The notes under the pieces were generated by a model, which saw only the letters and a program-made list of their open reading frames with translations, was not told the origin of the DNA and did not search any database. A stretch of DNA of 64,000 nt. Source: Agrypnus murinus. Lineage: Eukaryota > Arthropoda > Insecta > Coleoptera > Elateridae. The DNA is taken from contig OV816026.1 of the NCBI GenBank assembly GCA_929113105.1, forward strand, positions 121,051,025 through 121,115,024, in the 5' to 3' direction. Numbering within the stretch: position 1 is the first letter of the stretch; the number at the start of each line of letters is the position of its first letter. Shown piece after piece: positions 53,002 to 64,000 of the stretch. A program made the position numbers and the translations under genes.

Positions 53002-54841
53002 ATACACTCGAGAAAGAAAAACGCACCACTTGAAAATGCACCAAAAATACCAAAATTTCAAACCGTCATAACTCGGCGGATTTTGGACGAAAATAGATGA
53101 ACCTTTGAGTACTAAAAAGTTTAAAGTGTCTTTAAGGGCGTGCGAGCGAATGTTACGTAAAGGCCTTTCCGCCTCCCGCGACCGACTGCAGAAAAAAAAG
53201 TTGAGAATGCGCAGAGCTAGCATTGCCATGACGAACAAAAACAACTGTATACTTAATAAACTAATTTTTCTACTCCTATACTTTAATTCAGTTAGTATAT
53301 ATGCAACAGCCGTTTCATAATGAGGTTCATTATGCAACGAGTTTTCATTATGCAATGAGTTGTTGACCAATGAGAGTCAAGAATATCAAATGGTTGCGTA
53401 GGAACGAGCCAAAGTTAGTATATACTAAACTTGGGAACGTACCTCATCTTCCATCGTCACGCAGTGATTAATAAATATTACTGATAATTACTATTATTTT
53501 AAATCTATTCTAACAAATTATTCTTATTGTTAGTTTTATTAAATATTAGCTTAAATAATTTCTGGATGTATTTTTTGGTGCTTTTATTTATCAATTTCGT
53601 AAGAATGTCTTAAAAAGTAATAATTAAATTCGTCGCAAATTCTTATAATACAATAAGAATTTAAAAAATTAGAAGTAGTATAGAAAAGCCCTCGTCTGAT
53701 TGTCACCCAGTTTGTAATTTGAGGTTACATCTTATAACAGTTTTAGAAATCCACTTAATAGTAACATATTGGTTACGGTCGAAGAAAAAATAGTGTATGC
53801 AACTCGCACATGATGGTTATTAATACACTCGTATGAATTACAACACGAGCGCAGCAAGTCATACTCGTCATACTCGTGTATTAATAACCATCATTATGTG
53901 CTCGTTGCAGAATATACTATTATATTTGAAAACTAATGTTGACCTAACACATTAATTGCCATAAAAAATAAAAGTCCTAAGACTTTTCGTTAAAAAAAAT
54001 TGTCGCTAAAAATGTTTATTTTTTCGTAAATTTTTAAAAAATACAAAATCTTTCATTTTCAAAAATTTACCGAAATTTTCGGTGGTCATTTTGACCACTT
54101 TCCCGAAGAGATGCAAAAAAATGTTTCAACCAAAAGTTCCTTAGAATTTGATGTACTATAAGATTCCAAAAAGAAAAATTAGTCAACATGGAAAAAGGCG
54201 ACAGAGCGACAGACAGACAGACTTCACGAATTCAGAGACGAACTTTTTGTTCGTCGAAAATGTTTTTGATTAAAAATGTCAAACTTTAACAGCTTGTACG
54301 GCGTACCAAAAAAGTCGTGGACCCTATCGACCGCCAAGGCAATAAAGTTCAGTCGGCGGTTACATGTTAAAAAAACGAACGATAATAAAAAAATGTTTTT
54401 ATTAATTAAACATTTTTCAAATTTGTTTGAATTTGGAAAAGAAAGGACTCAAACTCAACCGATAATAATGTCGATGGCAGAAGAGGAAAAAAACCCGACA
54501 AAATGCACGGTAAATTTCAAAAATTCATAACTTTGCGCCAAAAAATCGTAGGCACTCGAAGTTTTGAAAACTTGACAGAAAAAGAACTGAACTTTATTGC
54601 CTTGGCGGTCGATAGGGTCCACGATCTTTTTGGTACGCCGTACAGGCTGTTAAAGTTTGACATTTTTGGAAAAGCCTTTACGTAACATTCGCTCGCACGC
54701 CCTTAAACTAAACACTTTAAACTTTTTTAGTACTCAAAGGTTCATCCATTTTCGTCCAAAATCCGCCGAGTTACGACAGTTTGAAATTTTGGTATTTTTG
54801 GTTCGTTTTCAAGTGGTGCGGTTTTTTTCCTCGAGTGTATC
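53002..54841. repeat. Nested foldback element, about 1.84 kb
   Basis: The outer arms 53002-53170 and 54666-54841 are complementary (ATACACTCGAG, AAATACCAAAATTTC, TTAAACTAAACACTTTAAAC and GGGCGTGCGAGCGAATGTTA). Inner arms 54273-54352 and 54587-54668 pair almost perfectly (TGTCAAACTTTAACAGC, GTACGGCGTACC, GGACCCTATCGACCGCCAAG). On the right the two arms are contiguous. On the left they are separated by ~1.1 kb (53171-54272), which looks like a later insertion. Several 60-170 codon frames cross the arms, without recognisable protein features. No coding function is inferred. Confidence 0.78.
53791..53919. repeat. 129-bp hairpin inside the nested foldback
   Basis: Left arm 53791-53836 and right arm 53868-53919 pair over GATGGTTATTAATACACTCG and the flanks TAGTGTATGCAACTCGCACA / TGCTCGTTGCAGAATATACT. 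Likely a small foldback MITE, part of the material separating the left arms of the larger element. Confidence 0.75.
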
Positions 54842-55190
54842 TTTTATCTACTGTCAAAATTAATGTTCTGACATTTTAATTAAATTATTGACATTCGGTA
54901 ATTCAGTCGTCTAGTTTTTCTTCGCTTCAAGCGCTTTATATGTGTAAAGCGATGATGTAATTCAAACGATTTTATTGCTTTAGTGGCTTTTAAAATCTAA
55001 TCTGCTGCAGCTCTCACAGCCGTATTAGATTTAAAAACCATCATTTAAAAATTTGTATTTTTTTATCATATCTTTTATCTACTGTCAAAATTGATGTTCT
55101 GACATTCTAGTAAAATTATTGATATTCACTTTATCAGTCGTCTTGTTTTACTTGTCAGCACTTCAAGCGTTTTATACGTATTGTTATGAT
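54842..55190 (+). repeat. Tandem repeat, period about 233 bp, 1.5 units (repeat Q)
   Basis: TCTTTTATCTACTGTCAAAA at 54841 recurs at 55074, followed in both by TGATGTTCTGACATT-like, AATTATTGA, TCAGTCGTCT and CTTCAAGCG segments. The first unit also contains AAAGCGATGATG and GATTTTATTGC, and AAAATCTAATCTGCTGCAGC. These are shared with 57235-57345. Confidence 0.75.
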
Positions 55191-57234
55191 ATAGGCATCC
55201 CGAATTACATGTATGCACGATGTGTTGCCTATCTTCAAGGCGAAAGAAGGATTTCACAATTTTTATTTTAAAACAGTTATATTTTGCATTAAATATGTTG
55301 AGGATACACATTACAACAATGTAAGATGATAAGGGATAAATTTTAAACATTTTAAATTTTTAAATTGTTGCAGTTTTTGTTATTGAATTTCAAGAAAATG
55401 TTCTATTTCTTTGACGATTCATAATTTTTTCATAGTAAATGGATATTTTTCAATGTTATTTTAATTTCTAAGTAAAATATTTTACTGCAATATTGTTAGC
55501 CAAGTTCTAGGGTGCATTTGATACTAGAATGTTAAAGTGGGGAACTTTTTATAGGGAAAGTTTAGGCCTTTGAAATCTCAAAATGGTAACGTTTCAGCAT
55601 GGTCGGCTAGAATGTTGAAATTTAGTTTATATTTATAATTTTGGTGTCAGAATGTATGTAGTTTTTGTTTGATAGGATCTTAGGATTAATTTTATCATAA
55701 GAAAAGGATATAGCAAGATGTTAAAATGTTTTTATTTGAATTTTTGTGAAGTAATGTTTGTAAGACAATTCAAGATCGTTGACAATGAATCCTAACTCTA
55801 AATTAGCATTTTGAGAGAGGATAGATATAAAAATAAAGGAAAAATCCTCATCTTTCATTTTAGAACATTTGTTCAAACAGTTAGTTTAATTTATTATTAA
55901 CAATGTTGTTATGAACATTTTAGTGTAAAAGACACTCTTTTGTTTCTAGCAGCTTACTAAATTTATCTAGTTCCGAACTAGAAAATTCACTGGCGATTTG
56001 CAATTGTTTTCCAATTATTTTAAAAACAGCATGGAAATTCGGCTACTCTCTCTTGAATTTCCATACAGAGCAGAAGTCATGTCAGTTTGTATGTTATTTT
56101 GTTAAAATTTGGAGGTTATGTTGGTGAATTTTACGTCACTTTAACTATCAACAAAGTGAGTATATGACAAATGTCATCTTGTTTTTAATTTTTTTAATAA
56201 GTTTTTAAAAATGTAATTAATAACAGTTATAATGAACAATCAAAGTGAACTAAAAGTGAAATAATACAAAAGTGAAGTGTTGATTTGGTGTACAGATTGA
56301 TCTCATAAATTGAAGGAACTTTTTGGAACCTTATTTTAAATGGAACGAATTAAAGGAAGGTAATGGAAATCTTGTTCCAAATAATCGAGGTATTTTATGT
56401 ACTCACGTTATGGAAGATACATGTTGTACCTTTAATAATTAAAATTACCTTCATAAATCACAAATAAAATCAATTTGAAGGATGATCTGCAACAGGAATC
56501 TGCTAATCTTCAAGTTAGGGTGATTATTTTTTTGTGTGGCGCCAAATAATTTTAAAATTTAAAATAATTTTCAATTTTTAATTTTTCTTAATAGTAATTT
56601 AAGATTGTTGGATTGATCAAATAAGAATTAAAAAAGACAAAGAGAATTAGAATGTCTCTTAATTTGTTAAATCTATTTGACACCAAGATTTAATTGATTT
56701 TGTTTCACGTTTGTTTAATTGATTTAAATTTAAGATGTTAATGATTGTTTTCGTTTTTCTCCAATGAATTTTAAATTTTTATTTCTTTTGTACGTTCATA
56801 AATAAAATTTGTCCGTTTAAATGTTTAGAAAGATATTTATTTATGTGTTCATTTGTGTCTGGTCCATTAAAAATATTTTACAGATTTAATTTAAATAGAT
56901 TCCTAATTAATTAGCGACCCGCTTGATTTCCTCTCATGCATTCATGGAACTTGCTTTCCAGTTTATAAATTATAGCCGGAGAATTTTTTTTGGTGATAAA
57001 GGTAAGTGATATTTAGCTGTGTATATTTTCACACTGTTTTACCATGATTTTGTGTTTGTGAATTTTAACAATAATAAATTTTTTTATTTTGGAATTTATA
57101 ACATTTCATTTTTCATCAAGTGTTGGAGGGTTTAGTATCCACAAAAATAAATATTAATTTGTTCTCATCATCTATTTATTCTTTTTTTCTTATTGAAATT
57201 AGATAACAATACCATCGCCCTATATCATAACAGT
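55191..57234. other. AT-rich non-coding stretch
   Basis: No gene recognised. It holds the second copy of the 14-mer TGTGGCGCCAAATA (56535-56548). Confidence 0.4.
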
Positions 57235-57345
57235 ATGTATAAAGCGATGATGTATTTCAAACGATTTTATTGCTTTTTAGTGGTTTTAAAATCTAAGTTG
57301 CTGCAGCGCTATATTTCCAGCGGTGTGTTAGACACACCCAATGCT
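57235..57345 (+). repeat. Repeat Q, direct copy
   Basis: AAAGCGATGATGTA, TTCAAACGATTTTATTGCTT and AGTGGTTTTAAAATCTAA match 54947-55005. The following CTGCAGCGC and GTGTGTTAGACACACCC match the inverted copy at 52440. Confidence 0.7.
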
Positions 57346-59233
57346 TCACGCGCTGTAATGAATCAAAATCTGCAACTAGCTGCATATTTATGCCTTTTTT
57401 CTGCGGAAATATCTCAGACAACGGTTTAATGAAATTTTATTATTAATATTTTCAAGGCCACTCTGATACTTGAAAGGTATTAAAGTCGTAGCTTGCCAAT
57501 TTCTTATAGACTTCATTACGCCTGAGTAGGCTTTAAACTGAACACCGCCAGTAATTAGTTAAAACTCTCAGATGCGGATGTAGATTGAATCGTGTTTCAT
57601 GAACAAGTAATTACTATTTCAGCTAAAATTAGTAGTTGGTTCATTTCAAGACAGTACTTTAAGACGACATAATTGCATTCGTGTCTAATGTTATTGTGAT
57701 CAGAAAATCGATATCCATCTACATTATTAAGAAAACCACTGAAAATTACCACGTTTTTCTTTCCACGTTCATGTTATTGATTTACGATGTCTTTAAAATT
57801 TAAAACCTTACGTAATGAAAAACAAAATAAAAATTAAATTGATCAGAAGAAAGGAAACCACAATCCAGCAACTGCTTGATGTATTTTCTGCTTCCTTTTT
57901 CTACTATCGTCTAATTGCCTGCTTTAGATGAATACTAATGGAATGTGATTGTTAACCGTCCTCCTTAGACAAACGTAAAAGTCTTTTTTCAACAAATGCC
58001 GGAAGTTTAACGTTAATTCAGGATTCTTCTTTTAATCCTACTAAAACACAGAAAGTGGATGCGATGCATGTTAGGTGAACTTTGCATAGAATACTGTAAT
58101 ACCCTAGAGAGTCCTTTGCGTTTTGTCCATTCCCTTCTTGGATCCTCTTGGAGATTAAAAGAGAATAACGGTTAGCATTCAGATAATCGATGGACGAATG
58201 ATTGAGGGTTTGATAGTTGGAACTGACGTATTTTCTTTGAGTTCTCTCTCTTCCAAACCCTTCAGATCTACTCATCCTATTCACCTGTCCTACTCGAAAT
58301 CCGATCAGGGTTCCTACAAAGCACAACAAAATAAGATATATTTGCAGTGGCTTACGTCGAGTAATATATTTTTCCAGGTAATCCCCACGTAAGCAGAGAA
58401 TAAATTAATGGATTATAAATAAATAGAGCTATTAATAATTAAATATTATCTTTACCCTGCCTAGTTATTAGCTTTTAATATTCATTGTTTCTGAATATCC
58501 GCCGTTGCTGGGTAATGAGGGAAAAATTGAAACTGTTGAGCTGTTTTTCTTTTGCCTCTGCGTTGTATTGATCGGAAGTGGTGCTTTCAAATCCAAATTC
58601 TCTATTAAAAATTCCTCTAAAACTCGCAGGCGACAGTTTCAATATTTTATGTAAAAGAGTTCGGAAGGAAACTGGTTCAAAGTGATTTTCCTAACTTGGA
58701 GGTGTTTTCTATATAAATAACGCCACATTGTGAAGGTGTTGGATCGGCGAACGCATAAATTCAAACTCCTGACTTGCGGAAACGAAACAAAGCATTAGTC
58801 TTTCTCTGGCTCCATTTCTTTTGGCTTCGGACGCTAATGAAAGTCACAAAACGAATAGTGGGATAATAAAGTCTGCCATTTACAAACGATCTTGCTTCGG
58901 TTTTCACTCCTAACCTTATTTAGTGGTCGAATAACTGAAAAAGATGTTCTAGTATTCTATTTTTGAGCGTATACAGTATTTGTCAATCCAAATAGGACAG
59001 CTTGTTCACGTTTTTGCTTATTTCGTACGTGATGTTGGTTGCTCATATTATATTTTTTATTGTTAGAGGCCATTTTAGTAAACGGAAGAGGGAAGGTATA
59101 CGTTTGTGGTTTTAATATGTGAATGTTTTTATAGTCAAAGTGAAACCCAAATTTTTTTTTATCAACGATAAATCAAAGACTTAGTAAGTTCAAAAAGGTA
59201 GTATTTCACATTTTTCCGTAGATTTCCTAGTTT

Positions 59234-59236
<3 letters not shown>
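57346..59236. other. Non-coding stretch
   Basis: A 103-codon minus-strand frame at 58018-58329 has no recognisable domain and is not called. No other feature. Confidence 0.4.

Positions 59237-59322
<86 letters not shown>
59237..59322. repeat. (TA)43 microsatellite
   Basis: Uninterrupted TA dinucleotide tract of about 86 bp. Likely length-polymorphic and able to form cruciforms. Confidence 0.97.
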
Positions 59323-59324
<2 letters not shown>

Positions 59325-61906
59325 CTTTAACCTCATATACCTTTCGGTGTCGAGGCGTCAGACACACCTAGCCGCAGAGTGGTTATGTGCGTGTAAGACG
59401 AGGCAGCGGAGCCATATAAGCAAGTACACTGCGCTCGTGGTTTACCCATCCGAGTCCTGACCGAGACAAACTCGACTTAACTGTGTTAAGCGATAGAAAT
59501 CCGCTATAACCACTCTTCCGTACTGCTGACTAGTTTTATTATAAATAAAAAAATTTCTCCTGGGAATTTATAACGTTACCATCTCGGGAAATCATAAAAG
59601 AATTACTTCCATTTTATGCTAATACAGTTTGGAAAACTTCAATATAATTAATAAATTTAGTCTCTAAGCAGCTCGGCATTTTGCGGTAAGCTGTGGTATT
59701 GTCTGTTCAAAAGCAAAATCTGAAAATCCACAGTGGGTTGAATAATAAATGTAATAACTACAACTTAAGATATGCAGCACGCCTATTTGACGGGGTTCAT
59801 CAATCATTCAGGAGGGCGTTAGACTCGCAGAAACGTGCTTACTTCATTCACCATTAATTAATCCTTCAATTACGTGTCAACTTGAGAAATATCTATCATG
59901 AAAGCGTGCTATCGAAAAACGTCCTAATCTAGAGCAGATGGATCACCGTTTTTTTATATGCTCTGTTGATGTTACACGACCAATCAGTCATGAAGACGAA
60001 CAGACCGTGTTCAGCCCTAATATTGCGAAGGGAAACGTGCTTAAGTATTAGTGTTTTTATCACCTAATCGCTTTTTAACGATGCAAAAAGCTTTTAATGT
60101 TAAAAGCTATTATGTTTTTAAAGATGCTTGAAAAATGTAAGATGTACAAAACCTAACATCACAAAACAATTTTAATTGACAATAATACACACTTCATAAT
60201 AGGAATAATAAAAAAGCTATTTAATCAAAATCCTTTCTCATTTGAGTATAATTGATGTATTTATCTCAAATCTTACTGTAGTAGTTTGACATTTACCCCT
60301 TTCATTTATCAATTAATAGCAAGTAGTCTGCAATTTAGTTACATAAGGAAATTAGCTAAAGTATAGTGGTTGTACTTGGAATTTCATAAAATCGGAACGC
60401 CTTACTAAAATTCTCTGCTGCTTTAAAGTTTTTTTTACAGATCATACGTCTAGACTCTAGAAAGTAATGTATTGTGATGAATGGGTTGTCCCCTACATTG
60501 GGACAAGCTAAATTATTTTTGTTGTGAATGAGAGATGTTACACTCTACGTTTGAATTTATTTATGTTCATCGTGCTACATCCAGCTCCTTTACAATCAAA
60601 ACAATCAGGCGCCTTGCCTCAAATATTGAAATTCTCAACTATATAGATATTACTTTAGCGCAGTAATAATAATAATATTTATCCGGTATTTGTATGTAGT
60701 GACTACAACCTTTTCTTCTATAAAATACCTTTTATGACTTTAAATAAAATAAATTTATTATTTAAATGTTTTACCAACGTTTCACCAAAAAGAGCGCCCT
60801 CTATTGAGTTAATAATAAAATAATTATTAAGTTGTCAATAAAACAATAACCTCACTTTATTGGGTAAATATTGAATTGATTTTGTTATTGATTAAATGAA
60901 TTTTAATTTAAGATAATAACTTTAATATTATTAGTCAAGTTTGCAACTTACTTTCAAGTGATCCAATATTACATAATTAATTATACAAACAATTTCAACA
61001 ATATACGGACAATATTAATAATATTAGCTCTCCTTTTCTTTTGCCAATTTTCAATAATAAACTGTAACATTTTATTTCAGCATTAAAAACAACGCCAACT
61101 TTTCAATATAATAATGAATCAAGACAATCTCTACTCCCTCCCTAACTTCGAAACTAGCTGATGACACATTTCTTACCGATATTGAATCAAGCATTAAGAA
61201 AGCCTAAAATTTATTTTCCAAACCCTATATACATAAGAAACACGATATCGAAATCTTGCTTTCTATTAGCAGTTCAATTCCATGAATCACTTAAACAAGT
61301 TTTATGGTAAATACTTCTATTTAATAAATTTTCTTTAAATTTACAGTATTTTAAATTGATATAGAGCTATTTTACACTTTATGATAATTAAAAATTAAGT
61401 ATTTCATACATTTTCTCATACAACATACAAAAGTTATATTTGTTATCTTTCGTTTACAAATCTTTTCAACTAAATTTTGTTTTATAATACTCCCTAGAAG
61501 ATGTTTCCCAACTTACTTTTCAATATTACACTTTAAACTTTAATTAATTGTCTTGAAAGATCTAGGTTAGGTTAGGTGAAAGATACGGATTTTCTCACCT
61601 GGGGTAAGGTGTTCATTAATATTAAAACACTATTGACGTGAGATCAAATCTACATGAAAACCAAAATTATTTCTAACCTTATAATTCAAAATATTTGACG
61701 TTATGTCAAAACATTCAAAAATCTAACACTTCTTTTTCTTTTCGTTTTGTGCACCTGCAATCCCTAGATGTGTCAAAATACAAATAAAGAAAACTTTTGA
61801 ATAAGGAACAGAATTTCATATGAACAAAATATACGTGAACAGTTGAATTATGTTGAAAATCGTACGACACTCAGTAGTGACCAATAAAAAAACTAGCTCA
61901 GGAGCC
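59323..61906. other. Non-coding stretch with a GC-richer block
   Basis: 59340-59520 is clearly GC-richer than its surroundings and holds an inverted pair GAGTGGTTAT / ATAACCACTC; it looks like an unidentified dispersed repeat. TAGGTTAGGTTAGGT at 61563-61577 is a very short TTAGG-like run. No gene recognised. Confidence 0.4.
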
Positions 61907-61920
61907 GTTACCATGGCAAC
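61907..61920. promoter_or_regulatory. RFX X-box-like motif
   Basis: GTTACCATGGCAAC matches the RFX half-site arrangement GTNRCC-(0-3)-RGYAAC. A CCAAT motif lies 26 bp upstream (61881-61885). X-boxes near CCAAT occur in promoters of ciliary genes in animals. No exon is identified nearby, so function is unproven; a 14-bp degenerate match can occur by chance. Confidence 0.3.
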
Positions 61921-62205
61921 TAAAAAATTTTTTGGAAATTTTTTGTAGGTAGACCAACCTAACTGAAATTAATAAGTGGAAATTTTTCTGTCAAAAATGT
62001 CAAATTTATTTAAACTATACAACTGAACAAATTACAAAAAACTAGAACAAATCAATTGAAATTAAATACACAACTATTGTAATAAACGTTTCCTGTCAAT
62101 TTTAATTTTGGATACCACGGCTAACTATGTTATGTTACAACTTGACAGTGATAATCAAAATTTAAAATAGGTAGAAATGGTTTGTGTCGTTACGATTTTC
62201 TTTCC

Positions 62206-62358
62206 GAATATATCCTCGTGCATTGAATATGCCTGGAAATTTTACTTTCGTGCATTTCTGCAACTAATTGCACTCCACTTCGTGTCGTGCAATTATGACG
62301 TTGCAGAAATGTCACTCAAAAAATTTCCGGCAATAATCAATGCACTTGGTATATTATA
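62206..62358. repeat. 153-bp hairpin / MITE-like element
   Basis: Arms of about 70 bases (62206-62273 and 62287-62358): GTGCATTGA, TGCCTGGAAATTTT, CATTTCTGCAAC and TAATTGCAC pair with GTGCAATTA, GTTGCAGAAATG, AAAATTTCCGGCA and TCAATGCAC. The loop is about 13 bases. A 60-codon frame across it is a by-product of the repeat. Confidence 0.78.
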
Positions 62359-64000
62359 AGTGATAATTCTCCTTTTAAGAATGAACCCAATGTAATAATT
62401 AACAAAGAACTTTAATGTATTTCATAGTGCTGAAGTGGCTATGCATGAATAAATTAACCTGCAAAATATCATTACAGTAGGTATCTATAATCTGTAAAAC
62501 CCTTAAAAATTTTATATTTTCTGCTGATTTTCTAAATAATTTAGTTAATTTTCCTTATTCAAGTAACGATGTGAGAGTTGATCATCGAATATTGCATCAG
62601 TTGAGGCTATAGTTAATGTAAGATTTAACCTAAAACAGACAGGGTGTGTTGCAATAGAGAGGATGAAAGTATTTATTATCTTACCTGATTCTTAACGAGA
62701 TTCTGATTTCATTAAATTTCTTCCATTGCAGAATTTTACAGTTCTTGGCTAAATAATTTTGATGTAGGCTTGTGAAGTTGTTTCTTTATCACATAATTGA
62801 ATATATCTTAAATATAGGTGTTGCTTTTTACAAATGATATCAGTAAAAAACAGTATATGCGGTTATGCATCGTACATTTAAAAAATGTAATTGACTTTAA
62901 TTCTCATTTTGCTGATATCTGAAAGTATGTAAATAATGTTTGTTAGCATATAAAGTTTAAATATGTGACGATAGGAAGGTGTGAAAAGGTATTTTTATGT
63001 AAACAAGTTAATAAATAGATGTGTAAAGATGAGATTTCATCGACATTTAACAGAGGCTTTGCTGTGAACGGAAAACATGAATGTTATATGTCATTAGATA
63101 GGGAATTTGTTAATCTATCAGTTTATGTAATTAGTTTTGGGATTAGTTAAAATTGATAATAATTTGGATATTTTATAAATTGAAATGTCAGAGTTCTTTT
63201 GTTTCATGCAGAATTTTCAATAGAGTTCAATTGTTTCCAGAAAAGTATTAAAAACCCGACCATTTTTGTAACAAATTCTCTTTTAATTTACATTTCTATA
63301 AAAGTGCACACCTATTGAAGAGCAAAAATTAATTGTAAGGCTATGTTTTGTGTTAAAAAACATGTAAACAAAGATCAGAATGTTTAGGTTATCATGTTTG
63401 AAAAACATGAATGTGTTTAAATATTTAACAAAATTCTGTGAATTCAAGTGATTTTCTTTTAATGACAAGTGCATTAAAATTATTCAACTGGCAATTTACT
63501 TAGAAATGGATTTTTTTGATTTGAATCAAATTTATCAAATTTTAGTTAGGATTGGATTTTGTAAATGGATATGAACTATAATTATAAAATTATTTGACTT
63601 ACCACTTCATTTTATTGTTCAAGCGAATGAAAGTAGAGAGCTCAGACTCAGACTAAATTTATAACAATACAGTTGGTAAACTGATGGCGACAAACATATA
63701 AATATCGACGTTGTAAAAAGTCAAAAATGGGTTAAAGCACCATACTATACTAGAGCGCAAACCCCACCAATTCTGATGCTAGGCGTATTCACCAGAAATT
63801 TCTTTTTAAGACATATTTACGTTTACATTACGAAACATACGTGAACTACATTACAAATTCGCGTAAAGCCATTTTATTATGGTGTAGAGTAGAAGACGTA
63901 TGGGTGTATTGATAGTATGCTTTATAAGTAAGACGTACTATACTTCAACCGTAAACGCAAGAAATGAGTCATCTTCGTAATCACACCTGAATAAACGAAT
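62359..64000. other. AT-rich non-coding stretch
   Basis: Nothing recognised to the end of the window. Confidence 0.4.

Noticed and set aside
52855..53370. 171-codon minus-strand frame, the longest outside clear transposon genes
   Set aside because: It crosses the arm of a foldback repeat, starts with a short tandem motif of low complexity, and shows no domain, signal or coding bias I can recognise.
58018..58329. 103-codon minus-strand frame
   Set aside because: No recognisable domain, no splice-site context that stands out, and composition like the surroundings.
61563..61577. TAGGTTAGGTTAGGT as an interstitial telomere repeat
   Set aside because: Only about three TTAGG-like units; too short to separate from chance in AT-rich DNA.

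Overview
The window looks like a non-coding, repeat-dense stretch of an AT-rich arthropod genome, most likely an insect. The signs are a Ty3/gypsy retrotransposon, hAT-, piggyBac-, P- and pogo/Tigger-type DNA transposon remains, a tRNA-derived SINE with A-rich tail, and several long foldback repeats. I find no convincing host exon, rRNA, tRNA gene or CRISPR array. Almost every recognisable protein-coding stretch belongs to a mobile element, intact or decayed.

The main feature is a complete, young LTR retrotransposon on the minus strand (5804-12373). It has two 391-bp LTRs differing at 2 positions, a 4-bp ATAT target duplication, and one continuous reading frame of about 1,895 codons interrupted by only two in-frame stops. 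In order, the frame encodes a SAP-domain and coiled-coil Gag with a zinc knuckle, an aspartic protease, reverse transcriptase, RNase H and integrase. A C-terminal extension then follows that is not part of the usual gypsy set: a TARG1/OARD1-like macrodomain with both catalytic-type residues (Lys, Asp), followed by a CCCH zinc finger. This copy is probably inactive, because the first RT metal-binding Asp is His and stop codons separate PR from RT and RNase H from IN.

Layout. 0-5.5 kb: a 57-bp perfect palindrome, three MITEs, and a copy of an unclassified ~1-kb repeat (called R here). 5.8-12.4 kb: the gypsy element. 13.1-15.4 kb: an RNase H fossil of another gypsy lineage, a SINE with perfect 11-bp duplications, and a small MITE. 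19.0-20.1 kb: a Tigger deletion derivative. 23.6-29.2 kb: decayed gypsy PR-RT and gag pieces and a second SINE candidate. 30.1-31.8 kb: a copy of R holding a nested hAT MITE and a nested piggyBac-type MITE. 32.2 kb: a P-like MITE. 34.5-37.9 kb: a decayed gene joining a DDE transposase-like core to a YqaJ-type nuclease domain, interrupted by another R copy. 39.3-40.8 kb: a ~1.5-kb foldback. 45.2-46.3 kb: a foldback next to a fourth R copy. 49-57 kb: hairpins, a nested foldback, and a tandem/inverted repeat family. 59.2 kb: a (TA)n tract. The rest is AT-rich sequence in which I see nothing definite.

All calls come from reading the sequence and knowledge of the families. Nothing was searched against a database, and the ends of old repeats are approximate.
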